Notes: generated by a model not told the origin, from the letters alone. Counted from the first letter of the stretch, positions 22,460 to 36,145 are shown. The stretch: DNA of 64,000 nucleotides from Capillidium heterosporum (GCA_016630905.1 WBMQ01000007.1:806001-870000), one strand, 5' to 3'. A program made the numbers and translations.

Positions 22460-25400
22460 TCATTTTTTGAGAATGTTAAGCTTCTCAGCCTTCTTACCCC
22501 TAGTAAAAATAAGTTAGCAAAAAGTAGATAATTGGTGATACTTACTTTCGAGGTACCATCTTAGGGTTCAATGGTACGTAGGCGTAGGGATCCAACTTGC
22601 CACTCTTCATCACATCACCTTTAGCTTTCTATACCACCGTTAATAGCATATCATTTAAACAATATACCTTAGAGCGATACTCTTGACCAAAGCCTTTACC
22701 GGATGCTTTGTTCCTTTTACTAGGCTTAGCCTCCAACTCAGCATCATCCTCATTGAATTCCTCAGTGGCATTACCCTTCTTGAACTTGATCTTGTTGTTG
22801 ACACGGTCGAAGCCATCCTTGGAGTTGATGGCTTGTAAGTAGTAATCTTCCTTGCTAGCAACTTCAACAGTTTCGGAAGGCTTCTGCTCTTGATCGGAAT
22901 CCTCGTCCTTGAAGACTAGTTTGCCGAAGCTGTCAGTCTTAAAGGCAGATTTGGGTTCATTGACCTTCTTAGCTTTAGGTTTGTTGGCTATAGTAAAATG
23001 AGGATTAGTATTTATATTTTTGATTTGCGAAATTTACATGTGATACGGGAGACGGCATTCCTGTTCAAGAAATCCATAGGGGCATCGTCGTCGAGCTTAT
23101 CATCCTTGATGAAAGTCTGGTTCATGGCTCGAGCCTTGCGCTAATTTATAAAGTAAATAACAAGATAGGGATAACAAACTACCTTGACACCAGACTGGTT
23201 GGGTGTGTCCTCGTCATCACTGTCGATTTCACTTTCAGAGCCGTAGAGAGCATCTTCGAACGCGTTGTTGAGAGTGGCTTTAGTAACAGGTAGCCCAGAT
23301 TCCTATAGCAATAATGTTACTACTATGATAAAAAAGTGCAAGTACCTGATCGTCTTCAGCATGTGCCTTTGCCTGTCGCTTAGCTCTCAACTTACGCTTT
23401 CTGATATTGTTAATGAGCTTGATGTGCTCCTCGGGGAATAACTTTTCAATCGTCTCAATTCCATACTTGCGAATCAAGCGTTCAACAATATGGCGGACTT
23501 TGACCTTAAACTTGGATTTTATATCATTGGACCATTTCAAAATATTGGTAATGATCATAGGGAGGTGTGGTTCAAGTTGAGCAGGCTCTAAGGAGACAGT
23601 AATAACTTTGACGAAGCCTAGCGAGGCTTTAACTATCTCTCGGTTGTTGGAACTGACAAACAACTCGATAGTATTTATAAGTTCATAGATAAGGTCATCC
23701 TCGAGTTGCACTAAAAAAGTTAGTACGAATTAAAGTTGCAAGTATTACGATGGAACTCGAAAATGAGACGCGACAAGGCGTTTACGGTGGCACTTATCAT
23801 GTGAGGAGTAGTACCGGTTAAACCAGCAACTACCATCATCATAAACTCCTTTAAGCTTGCTTCAATCAGTCCTATAGAAAAGGTAAATATATATGGATAG
23901 ATGCAATAGGTTACCATCTCTCTCTATGCCGAGCTTTTCTGGGTCCATAGTGCCAGCTTCATTGGACATGCGGTTAGCAATCAGAACCAAAAGTTCAAAG
24001 GAAATTTCACGGGCCTTCTCGTTGATCTCTTTAGTTCCCAAGATGACTTCGGAAGTAAGCTGGGACAGCACATGGAAGTGGTCGAGTGGTATTTTGGGAA
24101 CGAATTTCGTCAAGAAGGTCAACCGATCCTAGGATCCAAAAGTTAGGAAGATTACTATGATAAATATGTACTTTGGCAGCAGCACTGGAAACCTCCATAC
24201 CCGCCTTGACGATCTCCTCTTCGAACTCGGGAGCCAGGATTAAGGACTTTACGCTGCTCTTACCGGATTTGTTGTCAGAATTGACAACTAACTTGTTGAG
24301 CACTTTATAACCACGCTTCTGCAAAGAGACGTCATCCCGGTTTATCAAGGCAGTAGCAATGTGGAACAGTCGCGTAAGGTGCTTGTCATTGAGGTAGGGG
24401 ACCATAACTAAGGTCAAGTCAATCATAGTAGCGAAGCTCTCTTCACTTTCACCACCTTCGTTCTCAGACTCTAATACTACCAACACCTTTTGGAAGGTTT
24501 CATTGGTTTGCTAGTTGGAATTAGGATACAGTAGTTAAATGATCAAGTTTACCTTTTCCGAGGTAATAGTAAGGAAGCTGAGGATGGTATTGAGTACGAC
24601 AGGGCGAAGCTGATCAGAAGAAGAGTAGACATTGAAGAATACGGCCAAATAGTTGGTTGCAAATTGACCAATGTGGTTCAAGTTCTCTTGAGCTTCTTGT
24701 TCCGAAATGTTGTATTTCTTTTGCAGTTCCAAGGAAGCCTCTTCACTGACGGCCTTAGTACTAGGTATAAGGCGACGATTCGTTTCAACTAACAGAGCTA
24801 AACCGTTGAGTAGATGAGTTCTAAGCTCCGGTTGGTTGTACAATTGGTTGGCAACGAGCTCGGCGAATTTGGAGGTAAAGGACTACATATGCTTAGTAAA
24901 ATATAAAAAGTATAACTTACGGTTGCAAAGTTTTGTGGGAAGTTCGAAAAGGAGGGGAACAGGGACCATATCTGGTAGATCAAGGTACGGTAGATCTTAC
25001 CTTCAATCTCTTTACCCTCAGCTTCGAAGCTTTCAGCCTTGGTGCTCAATCGCTGAGTTAGAGCACTGAACTCGTTACAGAACATGCTCAGATCAGCGTT
25101 GACGATATAATCTTTGAGCAGAGGTAGTAGCCAAGCCCTTCCAACAGTGTGGTTACTTAATGCCATTTAGTAGGTGATTATTTTCAATAAATACCTTGGG
25201 TTTTCGAGGTTCAAAGGAAGAGTCATGAGGAACCTTCTTACACCAAGACTGGCAATAGCTTGACCAAGGACATGGTTCAACTCCTCCTTATGTTGGAACT
25301 CTTCTTCTAAACGAAGACCGTCTAGAAGTTTGAGGGTAGGAATGACGGTTGAGGGAGATAAACCACCAAAGACCTTTATTATAAGTCAGTACAGCATCAA

Positions 25401-26887
25401 TGTAAACAATACCTTGTAAAGACTTCCGAGTATGATAAATACATGTGGCCAAGCAAGTCTGTATCGGTAGGATAAACAATCTTGGACCTGATCAAGCATC
25501 TGAACTAAGACAGCTTCCTCCTCTTCACGGATTTCATCCCAACGTTGATGGACGGACTCGATTATATTCCTTAAACACAAACCAATCAATTTGTTAACTT
25601 TATGGTTGCTTCCATCCAAATCTTGAAGTAACAAATCTAAAGTTTTGGGTAGAAGTTTGAAAAGCTTGCTAGGGTCGGATCTGAATTGATAGAAATAGCG
25701 TTAGATTTATAATTAGTTCATAGGTCTTACTCAAAGATCTTGATATATCCGTTTTGAATAGCTAGTAACCAAGCCTGCATAGTGTCTGTTTCGTTCGCAT
25801 TGGGTTTCAATTGAATTAAATTCTATTTGAAGACGTTAAATTCAAATCGTAATATAATGTTACCTTGGCCAAACCTTCAGCTTTACTATCATCTATACAC
25901 TCAATAATAATACTAAAGATGGTGTAAACCAGAGGCGTAATATAGCTGTTGTTTATCTTTGGTAGCGCAACCAAAACATCGTTGAGCTTAATAAGCTCCT
26001 AAAGATCGAACGTTAGCAAAATTAGCGCACTCTAATTTACCTGAGAGGGCCAAAGGTGAACGATACTTTTGACAAACTGCAAAAATGGAACCATATCGTT
26101 GTTGGAAGCAACATTGGCCTTTTTTCTATAGGTTTTGATTTGGGCTAGGCAGTAGTCACTGGTTATAGTGAAGGCAATAGGCGCAGGTAGGTACTCAAGG
26201 ATTGCTAAACAAGCCAGATGGGCTCTACGTCTAACTTTTGGACGGGTATCCACCGTATAGCTGAGTAAAATTTGATATATCTTCTTCAGCAGAGGCTGGG
26301 ACCAGGAAGCCTTCTCTTGCATCTTGATGACAATTTCTAGGCATCCTATGCACTAAACTAGGATTAATATCGTATATCTTTCAATTTGGTATTACGGAAC
26401 GTATGATGGGGGCTTGTTCCGCTTCTTCGTCCAACACTATTTCGAAAATATTGACGATATCTTTGAGTTTTAATCTAAGTATCTTGTCCGATACACTTTG
26501 AAAATTGAGAAATTGTTATAGCTGGAATATTACTGTGGTAAAGCGATATCTAACAGGTAAAGGATGCTTGCTCTATTACTTCCTTCATCTTGCTCTAAAA
26601 GAATTAACTAAAATAAAAACGTTAAATGAATAATTAATTTTAAACTATACCAATATAGAAAAGTAAGCAGAAGCAATCTTTGGCTGGTTCTGGCTGGCTA
26701 AAGTCTATTGAAACAACTAAGTAAAGTATAGGTGAGTTACAAATTTACTTCTTCTACCGCTTGGAGTGTGATAGCTATCTAATTAATACACGATTTAAAA
26801 CAGCGTTACTAAACTATGCTATACCTGCTTCTGATTGTCCAGTTTACTGTTTATCTGACTCCTGATTCGTGAAAAGGTTTCCTCCAT
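22460..26887 (-). CDS. RRP12: RRP12-like ribosome biogenesis / export factor (HEAT repeats)
   Basis: A gene of many short exons. The ATG at 26885-26887 opens MEETFSRIRSQINSKLDNQK. Successive exons encode helical HEAT/ARM-like repeats typical of Rrp12 (for example AHLACLAILEYLPAPIAF, VGRAWLLPLLKDYI, GLTGTTPHMISATVNALSRL, then EIVKASLGFVKVITVSLEP). The segment VKVRHIVERLIRKYGIETIE is the conserved RRP12 signature. The C-terminus is acidic then basic: EDDQ, KAKGDVMKSGKLDPYAYVPL, and a final exon ending GKKAEKLNILKK at 22460. AKGDV.K.GK.DPYAY.PL is the RRP12 C-terminal motif. Estimated length of about 1,240 residues matches yeast Rrp12 (1,228). It is needed for export of both pre-ribosomal subunits and late 18S maturation. 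No frame break noticed, though not every intron was verified. Confidence 0.9.
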
Positions 26888-27767
26888 CTTATCCTTTACT
26901 TTGAAAATTTTTGCTCAAGGTTCTAAAGCTGATTCCTTCTTATACTTTGAGGCAGCCTAAATTCTCGAAACTTTTGGTTGCTCTCTTCATTGGTCCTAGA
27001 TATTTCAGGAATAATAGCTCAAACCTGTAGCAATTTTTTGCAACAACTGCATTTTTGATTTTACATTTTCAGCAAAGTTGAAGAGAAACAAAGCTTACCA
27101 AATATAGCATTCAGATAGATAGTATTATACTGAATTTTTTATTGTTATCTATTATAGGTTTTATCTTTTGATGTTTTTAAGTATCAGGAGTATTGGTTTT
27201 ACCAAATAGTCAAACTGGCTAAATTTTCACTTTATAAGTATAAATGCTAATTAAAACTTCTAATATTGAAATTCTATAGTATATATTTTAAATAAACCGC
27301 TTACATAAAGCGATTGATAGGTATATATATAGCCTTAGCGTTTTGTTGAGACAGTCTCCTATTCTAGCAACTTGCAGTCTACTTTTCATTCCAATTTAGT
27401 AGACTAATTTCTCAAGGATTTTAGAAGAAAATTACTCAAGAATTCGGAACATCTTGATCAATTTTTGCAAAAGACCAAACAACGATTTGTGGAAAATTTG
27501 AGTTCAAGGAATTATGACGTTAAATTTCTTGGGATAATATGATTTGGGCAAATAAACTTTCAATCAACCACTCAGCTTCAAATGCTACTAATTCGATTTA
27601 ATACATTGCCAACAGTTTATACTTCGTAACACTGTAGGTAATATTATCAATTTAGCACTGTACATCTGATCTGTATATCAGTGAATTTCATAGATATCTC
27701 TTTTTAACGACTTGAGCCTAATACTAATAAAGTTTATATAGTATTACAAATTAATTCAATTGCTCGC
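26888..27767. other. Divergent intergenic region, no gene seen
   Basis: Separates RRP12 (minus) from the septin gene (plus). A+T-rich, no open frame of note. Confidence 0.6.
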
Positions 27768-29316
27768 ATGGTTGGTAAGCTAATTTTCATCAATTCTTTA
27801 TTTTAACGTTTTGAATAGCAACGGAACAACAGAACGGGAACATTACAATTTTAAATGGGCAAAGCGTAAGAAATATCGGATTTCACTTGTATTAATTTTG
27901 AATTTAGGCTGGCCCCGTAAAGAGCAAAGCACTAGGCGGGTACGTAGGGTTCGCCAACTTGCCCAACCAAGTGCATCGCAGGGCCGTGAAGAAAGGTTTT
28001 TACTTTACCGTCATGGTAGTTGGTGAGTCAGGTCTTGGAAAATCCACCCTCATCAACACTTTGTTCAACACCGGTCTTTACCCTAACAAAGTTGAAGTGC
28101 ACCCAACCAAGGAGACTCCTAAAACTGTTGAAATTCAAGCTTTGAGTGCCGACATTGAGGAGAGTGGCGTCAAGCTCAACTTGACTGTCGTAGATACGCC
28201 TGGGTTCGGTGACTTTGTCAACAACGAAGATAGTTGGAAGCCCATCTTGGACAACATTGAGCAGCGTTACTCCGCCTACTTGGACCAAGAGAACCGAGTC
28301 AACCGCTCCAAGATTTTAGATAATAGAGTACACGCCTGTTTGTACTTCATTGCCCCTACTGGCCATGCCTTGAAACCCTTGGATATCGAGTTTATGAAAC
28401 GTCTGCATACCAAAGTTAACTTGATTCCTATTATCGCCAAATCAGATACCTTGACTGAGGAGGAGATTGCCGGATTCAAAGAGCGCATCTTGAACGATAT
28501 CAACTACAACAATATCCAGATTTTTAAACCTTCTATCTACGAGAATGATGACCCCGATACCGTCGCTGAAATCAGTGAAATAACCGTAAATTTATTGGCT
28601 TAATCTGTATTTACCTTTGTAGGCTAAAATCCCCTTTGCAGTCGTTGGAAGTACCGATGAGTTGGAAGTTGACTCCCGTAGAGTCCGTGGTAGAAAGTAT
28701 CCTTGGGGTGTAATCGAAGGTATCCATTTTTTGGCACACTTTTCTAATACATTTTAGTCGATAACGAGGACCACAACGATTTTGTCAAGCTCCGTCAGAT
28801 GCTCGTTCGGTATTATTTTCATCACTATCAAATACTTATTTTTGTAGTACCAACATGGAGGAACTTAAAGACTATACTGACACCGTCCTCTACGAGAAGT
28901 TCCGTATGGCTAAGCTACTGAACCAAGGACAGAAGCAGGACGACAGCGTATTCCGTGAGATAAAGTAACGTTTTTTTAGTACTAAATCTAATAAACTTTA
29001 GTCCTGTGACTAAGATGGAGGAAGAGCGCCAATTGCACGAAGCTAAGATGCTCAAGATGGAGGCTGAGATGAAGCTTGTCTTCCAGCAGAAGGTTCAGGA
29101 GAAGGAGCAGAAGCTCAAAAACTCCGAGGATGAGGTAATTGTTAAGGATTATCCTTTACTAACTATGATTAGCTCTACTCTCGCCATAAGGACCTCAAGG
29201 AAGCTTTGGAGAAGCAGCGCCAGGAGCTTGAGGACAAGAAGAAACGACTCGAGCAGGGACTCCGTCCTACTACTCCCGACAAGTCAAAAAAGAAGGGTTT
29301 CCCCTTCAAGCAGTAG
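27768..29316 (+). CDS. CDC3: Septin, CDC3/AspB class
   Basis: Eight or so exons; the ATG at 27768 is in a tiny first exon spliced to a short second exon ([15 protein letters not shown]), then the conserved [20 protein letters not shown]. The GTPase domain follows: G1 GESGLGKST, switch VVDTPGFGD (G3), AKSDTLT (G4). Septin-unique elements are [13 protein letters not shown] and [11 protein letters not shown] then [10 protein letters not shown]. The C-terminus is a coiled coil ([18 protein letters not shown], then [20 protein letters not shown]) ending KKGFPFKQ. The [11 protein letters not shown] leader is characteristic of Cdc3/AspB. Septins assemble hetero-oligomeric filaments at the cell cortex and septa. 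Introns are 36-44 nt, such as GTAAATTTATTGG...CTTTGTAG after EISEIT. Intact. Confidence 0.93.
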
Positions 29317-31172
29317 TTGGGTAGGCTTGTTAAACTTTTGGTCCGTGCGACTTATAAACTGACAACTTTTGATTCTTTTTTGGTTGTTTTATTGTGATTA
29401 ATTGTAGTTTGAAATTTTAATTTGATTCCCATAAACTTTTTTGTTGGTCATCTTTTAAACATAGCTATATATTCTTCAATACACTTTGAATACAATCGAA
29501 AACTGCATCTTTTGTTTGAAAAATATCTTTTCAGATTGTACGTCTACTAAAAGCTTTCCTGCACTGCTTCTTTTAAAATTAAGCTTAGTTCGTGACAGCA
29601 TTCCTTCTCAAACTTTGATGATACCTATGTGTATTTATATAATTTACTGATTTGCTTTAGTAGTAAGAGTTGGAAATTTGCTAGCTGCACAAATCTCTTT
29701 GCAAACCAAGCACTATTGTCAATGTGAAATACTGCAACAGCCATATGGAATTTAAAAGAAGATTCAAAGTAAATGTAGCTGCTATGTTGAAGATAAAAGG
29801 TAGACTTGCCAATACCGTACTCCAAGGAACACTGTACAGTAGCAAACTCTAAAAGCTGATGGCAATGACTATTTAAGGCAAATGCAGATAGTCTTCTTGG
29901 ACATGCTTAACTTCCAAGCTTCTTGAAGGCTCTTGGTATTAATATCTAAACCTAACTCATTTAGTCCAAGATAGCGGCACAAAAATTTGATTGGAATCAG
30001 TATCTAGTAAACCTGATTTCTACATCACTTTTTCAATAAAGTATGTATTTTTAATGTACCACTTTTATCCTATAACCCATCTTTAAATACTTGTAGTAAA
30101 GAATAAAAATGCATATAGATCTTGCTTTTAGTTATAACTTATAATAATTTTTAAAGTATAAGTATACATTTTCAAACAGCTCGGTTTTGAATTTTACAAC
30201 ACTGCTGCATAGGCGTCTATAATTACTAACAGATATAACCACTTATAAAGAACACCAGAATAAACATTTTGTCAAGTTGCTAAAATGCCTTACAATTGAC
30301 ATTAAAAATGTATGTGAGACCAAGGAATACACTCCTTCTAGTCTGCTACTACAACCCTATTTTTATGAGAATTCCTGTTGGTTGTGGTTAAGAGCTGATA
30401 TATTCCATTACCCTTCTATCTTATAACCCCGATGTCCAAAACCAGTTCAAATCCTGCCTTTATATGTAAGTGCCTCTCATTAACTTTGTAGATAAGTCAG
30501 GCTGATAATTCACCGATATATGAAACACCAATCTACCGATGCATTCACTTGCAACTTTAAAAGGTAAACTAAGCCTATAGTACCAACAGATAGCTTTGAG
30601 CAGGTGACCCATTTAAAGCGATATCCGGTATAGATGTTCGATATATCCATTTCGGTACATACTATTCAAACCTACTATACCTAAATCACAAATGTAAAGC
30701 GGGATATGAGCCAATTTGTACATTTCTTTGTAAAATCCCATAGAATGAACAATTCCACTATCCTATTTTCATCGGGCTTAGTCAACCCAAATTGACTTTT
30801 GGATAAGAATCGCCTAAACCTTGCATATTAGAAAACCCTGTTTACTCATATTCGGTAGTTTTATTAGTAATATCCTTATCCTTAATAAACAGTGACTGAA
30901 AGTAAACTTGATGGAAAATGAACAATGTGCTACTGAGCATTATTAATTATTAGTATCGTATACTGTGTCTTCAGGTAATGGAACTGGCTTTTCACTTTTG
31001 CCGACGGATAGAGAATACCTTTTCTACTTACAAAGCAATTAGCCAAGTAGCTTGATTAATAAGTTTATTAATTGCATATGCCTTTTCAAAAAAGTATATA
31101 TAGGGAGGTATCCAACAACCTGACATGCAAATTTTCATTTTATTTCGATAGCCAAAGTACGTATATATCGTT
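29317..31172. other. Intergenic, about 1.9 kb, no gene seen
   Basis: A+T-rich with no open frame I trust. A string at about 30446-30460 resembles a tRNA T-loop but no cloverleaf forms. Confidence 0.5.
31095..31102 (+). promoter_or_regulatory. Probable TATA box of the orphan membrane protein gene
   Basis: TATATATA followed by GGGAGG lies 78 bases upstream of the ATG at 31173. The following G-rich run makes it stand out from the A+T-rich background. Confidence 0.4.
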
Positions 31173-32387
31173 ATGAGAGGTACTGCAATAACCCAAGAAC
31201 TTCACTTTCGGTCCAAAGGCACCAATTTTGAACCGGGAAACTTTACCAACCAGAACTTCAATAATTTGGAAGGCTCAGTAGATAATGGTTTAGTATCCAA
31301 GTCGATTTATAAAAGTAGCACTGCAAAGGAAACTGTATACCCGTTATTTTCCTCATCCAAACTCAATACTAGAAATCAAGATGTAGACGATACTTTAACT
31401 CGAGGAGGTATTTACTTCACGACCAGCGACCAACCGTACCATCGCTTCACTTTGTATCAACTGACCTGTGTTACCTCAGCTACTTTCCTAAAGAATACTT
31501 TAAAAGGCTTATCACGCAATTGGAAGAGTTTTAAAGCATCTCTCTACACAGTTTCTCAAAATAGTAAAGAGTTAGCTTTACGGCCTTCGAACCAACCTTC
31601 CAACTTTCGAAACGAAATTCCAAACTTAACACAAGAGCTCCAAAGTGTTTTACACTGCATATTGGAATATCGTAGCCAGTTCCTATCCAAATTCCACACC
31701 GTCAGGATGGAATATTCACCTACCCGATGTACCTGGTTTAAAAGGAGAACTATGACATCGCAAAGTTCGGCACCACTTTTCTCGACTGCGGAGCAACCAA
31801 CCAGCAGCTCTAAAAGTTACCGTCCAAATTCGGGCAAAATTATGGACCCGAGCTTTCAAATCTTTTACAACTCTAACTCCAATTTTTATCCATCCCAACT
31901 AAGTGTACCGAATGTTATTACTAATACCCCTTTCCCAACAACTACCTTGTACTCCTTTATATTTTTCAGCATATTCCTAATATCCTACTTACGTAAAACA
32001 ATCCACCAAACTATATACAAGGTTAGCCAAATTCAACCCAACCTAAACTCCAATTACGACCAACCAACGTTCCAAGCTAGCGGTCTAGTCGACGTAGACT
32101 TCTACAACTATACCTCCTACCTCTCCAACTACACCCTCAAGTTTACTGATGCTATAGTGTTTCCCTTGTTGATAATTTTGAATGTACTTTGCCTCGAGTA
32201 CTATGGCTACAACGTGTTAGTAATACATATGTTGGCTTCAGTAGGTATAAGCACCTCAGTGATGAATTTTAAATTCCATAATGCTTCAATGGAGTATGGT
32301 TTGGTATATGTGCCGATATCGACTTTGATTATATCCTTTACCCTTATTTTTGCATCATATATAACCGATGTACCGCTAGTAACTTGA
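31173..32387 (+). CDS. Orphan protein, polar N-terminus and about four C-terminal membrane segments
   Basis: A single 404-codon open frame with no intron. Residues 1 to about 255 are polar, Ser/Asn/Thr-rich and probably largely disordered, with a denser helical patch (LKNTLKGLSRNWKSFKASLY). Hydrophobic segments lie at about 263-280 (TLYSFIFFSIFLISYL), 330-350 (AIVFPLLIILNVLCLEYYG), 352-368 (VLVIHMLASVGISTSVM) and 380-400 (VPISTLIISFTLIFASYI). I do not recognise a family. The frame is too long to be chance in this A+T-rich DNA, and a TATA-like element lies upstream. Membrane location is inferred from hydropathy only. Confidence 0.65.
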   Translation: MRGTAITQELHFRSKGTNFEPGNFTNQNFNNLEGSVDNGLVSKSIYKSSTAKETVYPLFSSSKLNTRNQDVDDTLTRGGIYFTTSDQPYHRFTLYQLTCVTSATFLKNTLKGLSRNWKSFKASLYTVSQNSKELALRPSNQPSNFRNEIPNLTQELQSVLHCILEYRSQFLSKFHTVRMEYSPTRCTWFKRRTMTSQSSAPLFSTAEQPTSSSKSYRPNSGKIMDPSFQIFYNSNSNFYPSQLSVPNVITNTPFPTTTLYSFIFFSIFLISYLRKTIHQTIYKVSQIQPNLNSNYDQPTFQASGLVDVDFYNYTSYLSNYTLKFTDAIVFPLLIILNVLCLEYYGYNVLVIHMLASVGISTSVMNFKFHNASMEYGLVYVPISTLIISFTLIFASYITDVPLVT

Positions 32388-33755
32388 GTTTTGGAGCGCG
32401 AATTGATTTTGTAAATAAAGTTTAGATTTTTTGTAGTTTTAGTAAAGATATTTGGTTTTTAGGATTTATTGGTAATAGATAGGTATATTTTTATGTGTAC
32501 TACATCCTCTTAAATATTAGAGAGTGGTGTTTAGTTTTAAAGTGCAGGTTCAAAAGAGCATTTCAAGAGCTTGGAGTTTTACTTTGTATAGCTGGTGGAA
32601 ATTTAAATTAAAGTATGTTGAAGGATCTAAAAACAAAGGCTGTGCCGAGGTTAGTACACTTTGTGATGATGTAATGTTGGTGATTGATATCTATACCTTT
32701 GTTAAATTTATATAAATATTTATTAGTAGCTTATTATTACATTGATTTCTACTTTTATAATATATAATTAGATCATACTTTTATACTATTATACATCAAT
32801 ATAGAACATCTTTCTTATTATCAACTCTTATCATTTCAAAAATATGTAGCTCTGTTAGAAATTTCTATTTAAGACAATATACACAAGTTGAATTAGTTTG
32901 CCGATATATTTTAATAGCTAAGCTGATACTAGCTCATCCTTGCTACAATTAAATTCCAAATCCTTTTATATCGAAAGATTGTCATATAGTATAATAAAAA
33001 TATACGATTTATTGCTGCCAAAATTTGCTCAGGAACAGCTCATTTGAAGTTGAAGAGTTTCTGTAATAAAGGCTTTTCATGATGACTAGTTTCTTTTTAC
33101 CTTGTAAAATTTTAACCTACCTTTCTTTCACTATCCTACCATTTATCCCAGTAACAGTATCAATAATTTTCAAGTTCGTAATATATATAATCGAGAGCTG
33201 CCTTGAAAGATGGGGAAATTAAATTTATGATGTACATCTGTAAAGTTTGTAAAAAGGGTTGAAAATTCTTTGCGCTGCAGGTTTCCGCCTTGATAGTATC
33301 TGAAGTATGAGGTAGCTTGACTCTTACTAGCCTTTAAGGTTTCTAAAAGTATTATACTTATATGTAAGATCGATTCTCAAACACGACCTATTTATCTACA
33401 GATTAACATGTCAAAGTATTAAACATTCTATACTACTAAAATAGAAATACAATTTCAATAGATATGAACACATGCTCCTACTATAAACCTAAACATCATA
33501 AAAAATCAAGTTGGGCGAGTTTAATTCAACATTTAGGAATCAAGTAAAATGTTCTTACAATTTGAAAATCTAGAGTGGTAAAATTAGTGCTAAAGTTCAT
33601 ACAAATGCCGCCAAACTACCTTTATGATGGTGAAACAGGAAGATGTATCCAAGGGTAAATTAATTTGGAAGTCCGGTGCTGAAGAAGGGTCCTTACGTTA
33701 GATTCTACTTTGAAGTGAGAAAGTAGCAAAAACTAAAGGTTACCTAGCGCTTATA
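32388..33755. other. Intergenic between convergent genes, no gene seen
   Basis: A+T-rich. A 63-codon frame at 32524-32715 shows no convincing features. Confidence 0.5.
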
Positions 33756-34856
33756 TTACAGGAAGTAATCTGGGGTACGACGAGTCACTTGAGGTTCACC
33801 TTTACGGGGGGCAGGGTCGTACTGGAGGCTAACAGAAAGTTAGTTTGAATTGATGTAAAATAATTACAAAGTGTGCTTGAGGTTCTCGTCGAGCTCCATG
33901 ATGGCAGCCTGGTTGCCGCAGCGGTAGCAGTAGTTAGGGGCCGAGAAAATGGTGACGACGTTACCCTCCTGAGACCAGTTGTATCCCTAGACAGATTAAG
34001 CTACAGATTCTTGAGAAAGCTTACCTCCATAACCAGCTGGTGGGCACGGGCGATAAGAGTGAGGCCGTTGGTGTGGTTGAACGTCTCGGAGATATCCTGA
34101 CCGAACGTGTAACCGGCACCACGTGGCGAGATTCCCCACCCGGTACGATCCTCAGGGTCAGACCACAGCAAGTCACACATGGGACCTTCGTGAGGCACCT
34201 CTTGGACACGATCCAAGGTACGGATCTGGTCCAAGTTGTCTATTACTGGGGACAGTCCTCCATGCAAGCAGAATACCTACCTATCAGATGTGATTGTAAA
34301 ATAAATTTACCTGGTCGTCGATTAAAGCGGTGACGGGCAAGTAGTCAAAAAGATCAGTGAACATCTTCCAAACGTTGGCGTTCCCGTACTTTCGCAAGCA
34401 CTCATCGTAGAAGCCGTACACTTGGGTAATCTGGCGCGACTCGTGGTTGCCACGCAGGATGGTAATACGGTCTCTATAGCGGCATTTGTAGGCGACTAAG
34501 AGAGTAACGGTTTCTACTGAGTGGTAGCCACGGTCGACGTAATCGCCCATAAACAAGTAGTTGGTGTCGGGTGCATTACCACCGATCTTAAAGAGCTCGG
34601 CTAAATCATGGAACTGGCCATGGATATCCCCACATACGGTTACCGGGCACTTGACAGGTTGAACATTCGATTCGGCAGCTAGGATCTCTTTGGCCTTTTG
34701 AAGTTTTGCAAGCATATTTCGTTAATATAAATTTGAAGTCCAACAACTTACGATTTCGCACAGCTTCTTAATTTCTCCTTCCGCTAAAGGCTTGCATTCA
34801 GAAAGCTGGGCGATCCAACTGTCTAAGTTATTTATATCGGACGTTATATCGTACAT
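33756..34856 (-). CDS. PPH21: Protein phosphatase 2A catalytic subunit
   Basis: Five exons totalling about 309 codons, the family's usual size. It starts [18 protein letters not shown] at 34856. The metallophosphatase signatures GDIHGQ, GDYVDRG and RGNHES are present, along with the regulatory-site [10 protein letters not shown] and the C-terminal RRTPDYFL. That invariant PP2A tail carries the Tyr and the terminal Leu that are phosphorylated and carboxymethylated in other eukaryotes. Introns lie at about 34704-34751, 34278-34312, 33985-34026 and 33832-33873, all in frame. It is the Ser/Thr phosphatase core that pairs with scaffold and B-type subunits in cell-cycle and signalling control. Symbol given by yeast convention; a single gene rather than a yeast-like pair cannot be judged from here. 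Confidence 0.94.
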
Positions 34857-36145
34857 CTTTTGCTTCACTCTCAAACTAAATCTATTGTAAACTATTAGAA
34901 CTGTATAATACAAATGGTTAACAAATTAATTAATGCCAAAATAGAGGTGGAATAAATCTAATGAAAACAATTGCTAATAAAAGCGAAACTATAATCGACA
35001 ATTTAGCTGTGAACGCTACAAAATTTAGGTACAAAATAGATGTGGAATAAGTATACACTCCTTACAACACAAATTTACAAACAAATCCACCTACTTTTCT
35101 CAAGTATATAAACAATGTACCTTTGGCTAACAAGTGTTTACTGAAATCTCAATTCTATTTTTTAAAAGTTCAACCACAACTCATCTGAACTTCATTGGAT
35201 ATTTGGCCAATTCAGCTATTTGCATTTAATCCATGAATTCTTTGCGTTTTATATGTAAGTATTTTCAAGCTGTTCGGTAAAAAGGATATTTTACTAGATA
35301 GAGATTGGTAATAAAGAGGCATATTTCTAGAATAATCCAAAAAGCCACTCAATCTAGCGTTCCAATAATTTCCTTTATCGTTTTAATGCTAAATTGAACA
35401 GAACATAGCCTCTCCTTTATATAAATTTTAAACAGCAGCATTAGCTTGACAAAAGGTTAATGAACACAATTCTCCTTTTAACTGGATGAATGGCTTGCTC
35501 CTTATAATTGAAATATGTATCATAGCATCAAGATGCTTTATGATGAGGCAACTCAAGTTTTCATAACTTTCTATTATAAGTCACTTGGTTTACTTTTAAC
35601 AGGCCATCTGTCAACTTTTGTACCAACTCTACAAATAGCCTACCATATACTTATATCCAGTAGTATTAAGATATCATATATGTAGATAAAAGTCAAAATA
35701 CTAGGTTATAAGAAGATAAAGAACCAGCTATAGAGTGTTGGCTATAAGTATCAGCATTTTCACTAAAAGTGATGGATTGCAAACCTGTATCAATAAATCT
35801 CTAGTTCTATATACGCTATTATTTCTCTCTTATAGTATCTATACTATTTTTGATATATCTATTTTGCGATATTATCACTACTCCTTCTATGTGGTTTGAC
35901 TACCTTCTGTTAATGAAATTGGATCATATAGAAGAGATGGAAGTGGTGGTGATATTCCTATCTATAAAGTATATCAATTGGATAAACTTTTCTATTCTTA
36001 TTGGTTTCATTCAATTTATTTTACTAAACGAATCTCGTTAGTTCAACTTGATAAACTAATCTGAAATCATATTTTCATAATTTTGACAACACAAAAGATC
36101 AAACTTTACAGAGAGCCTGATATATCAAATTAGTTCACCTCTCAG
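34857..36145. other. Divergent intergenic region, no gene seen
   Basis: A+T-rich, about 1.3 kb. A 63-codon open stretch at 35850-36041 is not called. Confidence 0.5.

Noticed and set aside
30370-30465. Possible tRNA (GTTCAAATCC-like T-loop with a GGTTAAGAGC-like D-arm upstream)
   Set aside because: The T-stem and acceptor stem do not pair, so no cloverleaf can be drawn.
30860-30885. ATATCCTTATCCTTAAT resembling U12 donor and branch signals
   Set aside because: The two motifs overlap, leaving no room for an intron, and there is no coding sequence around them.
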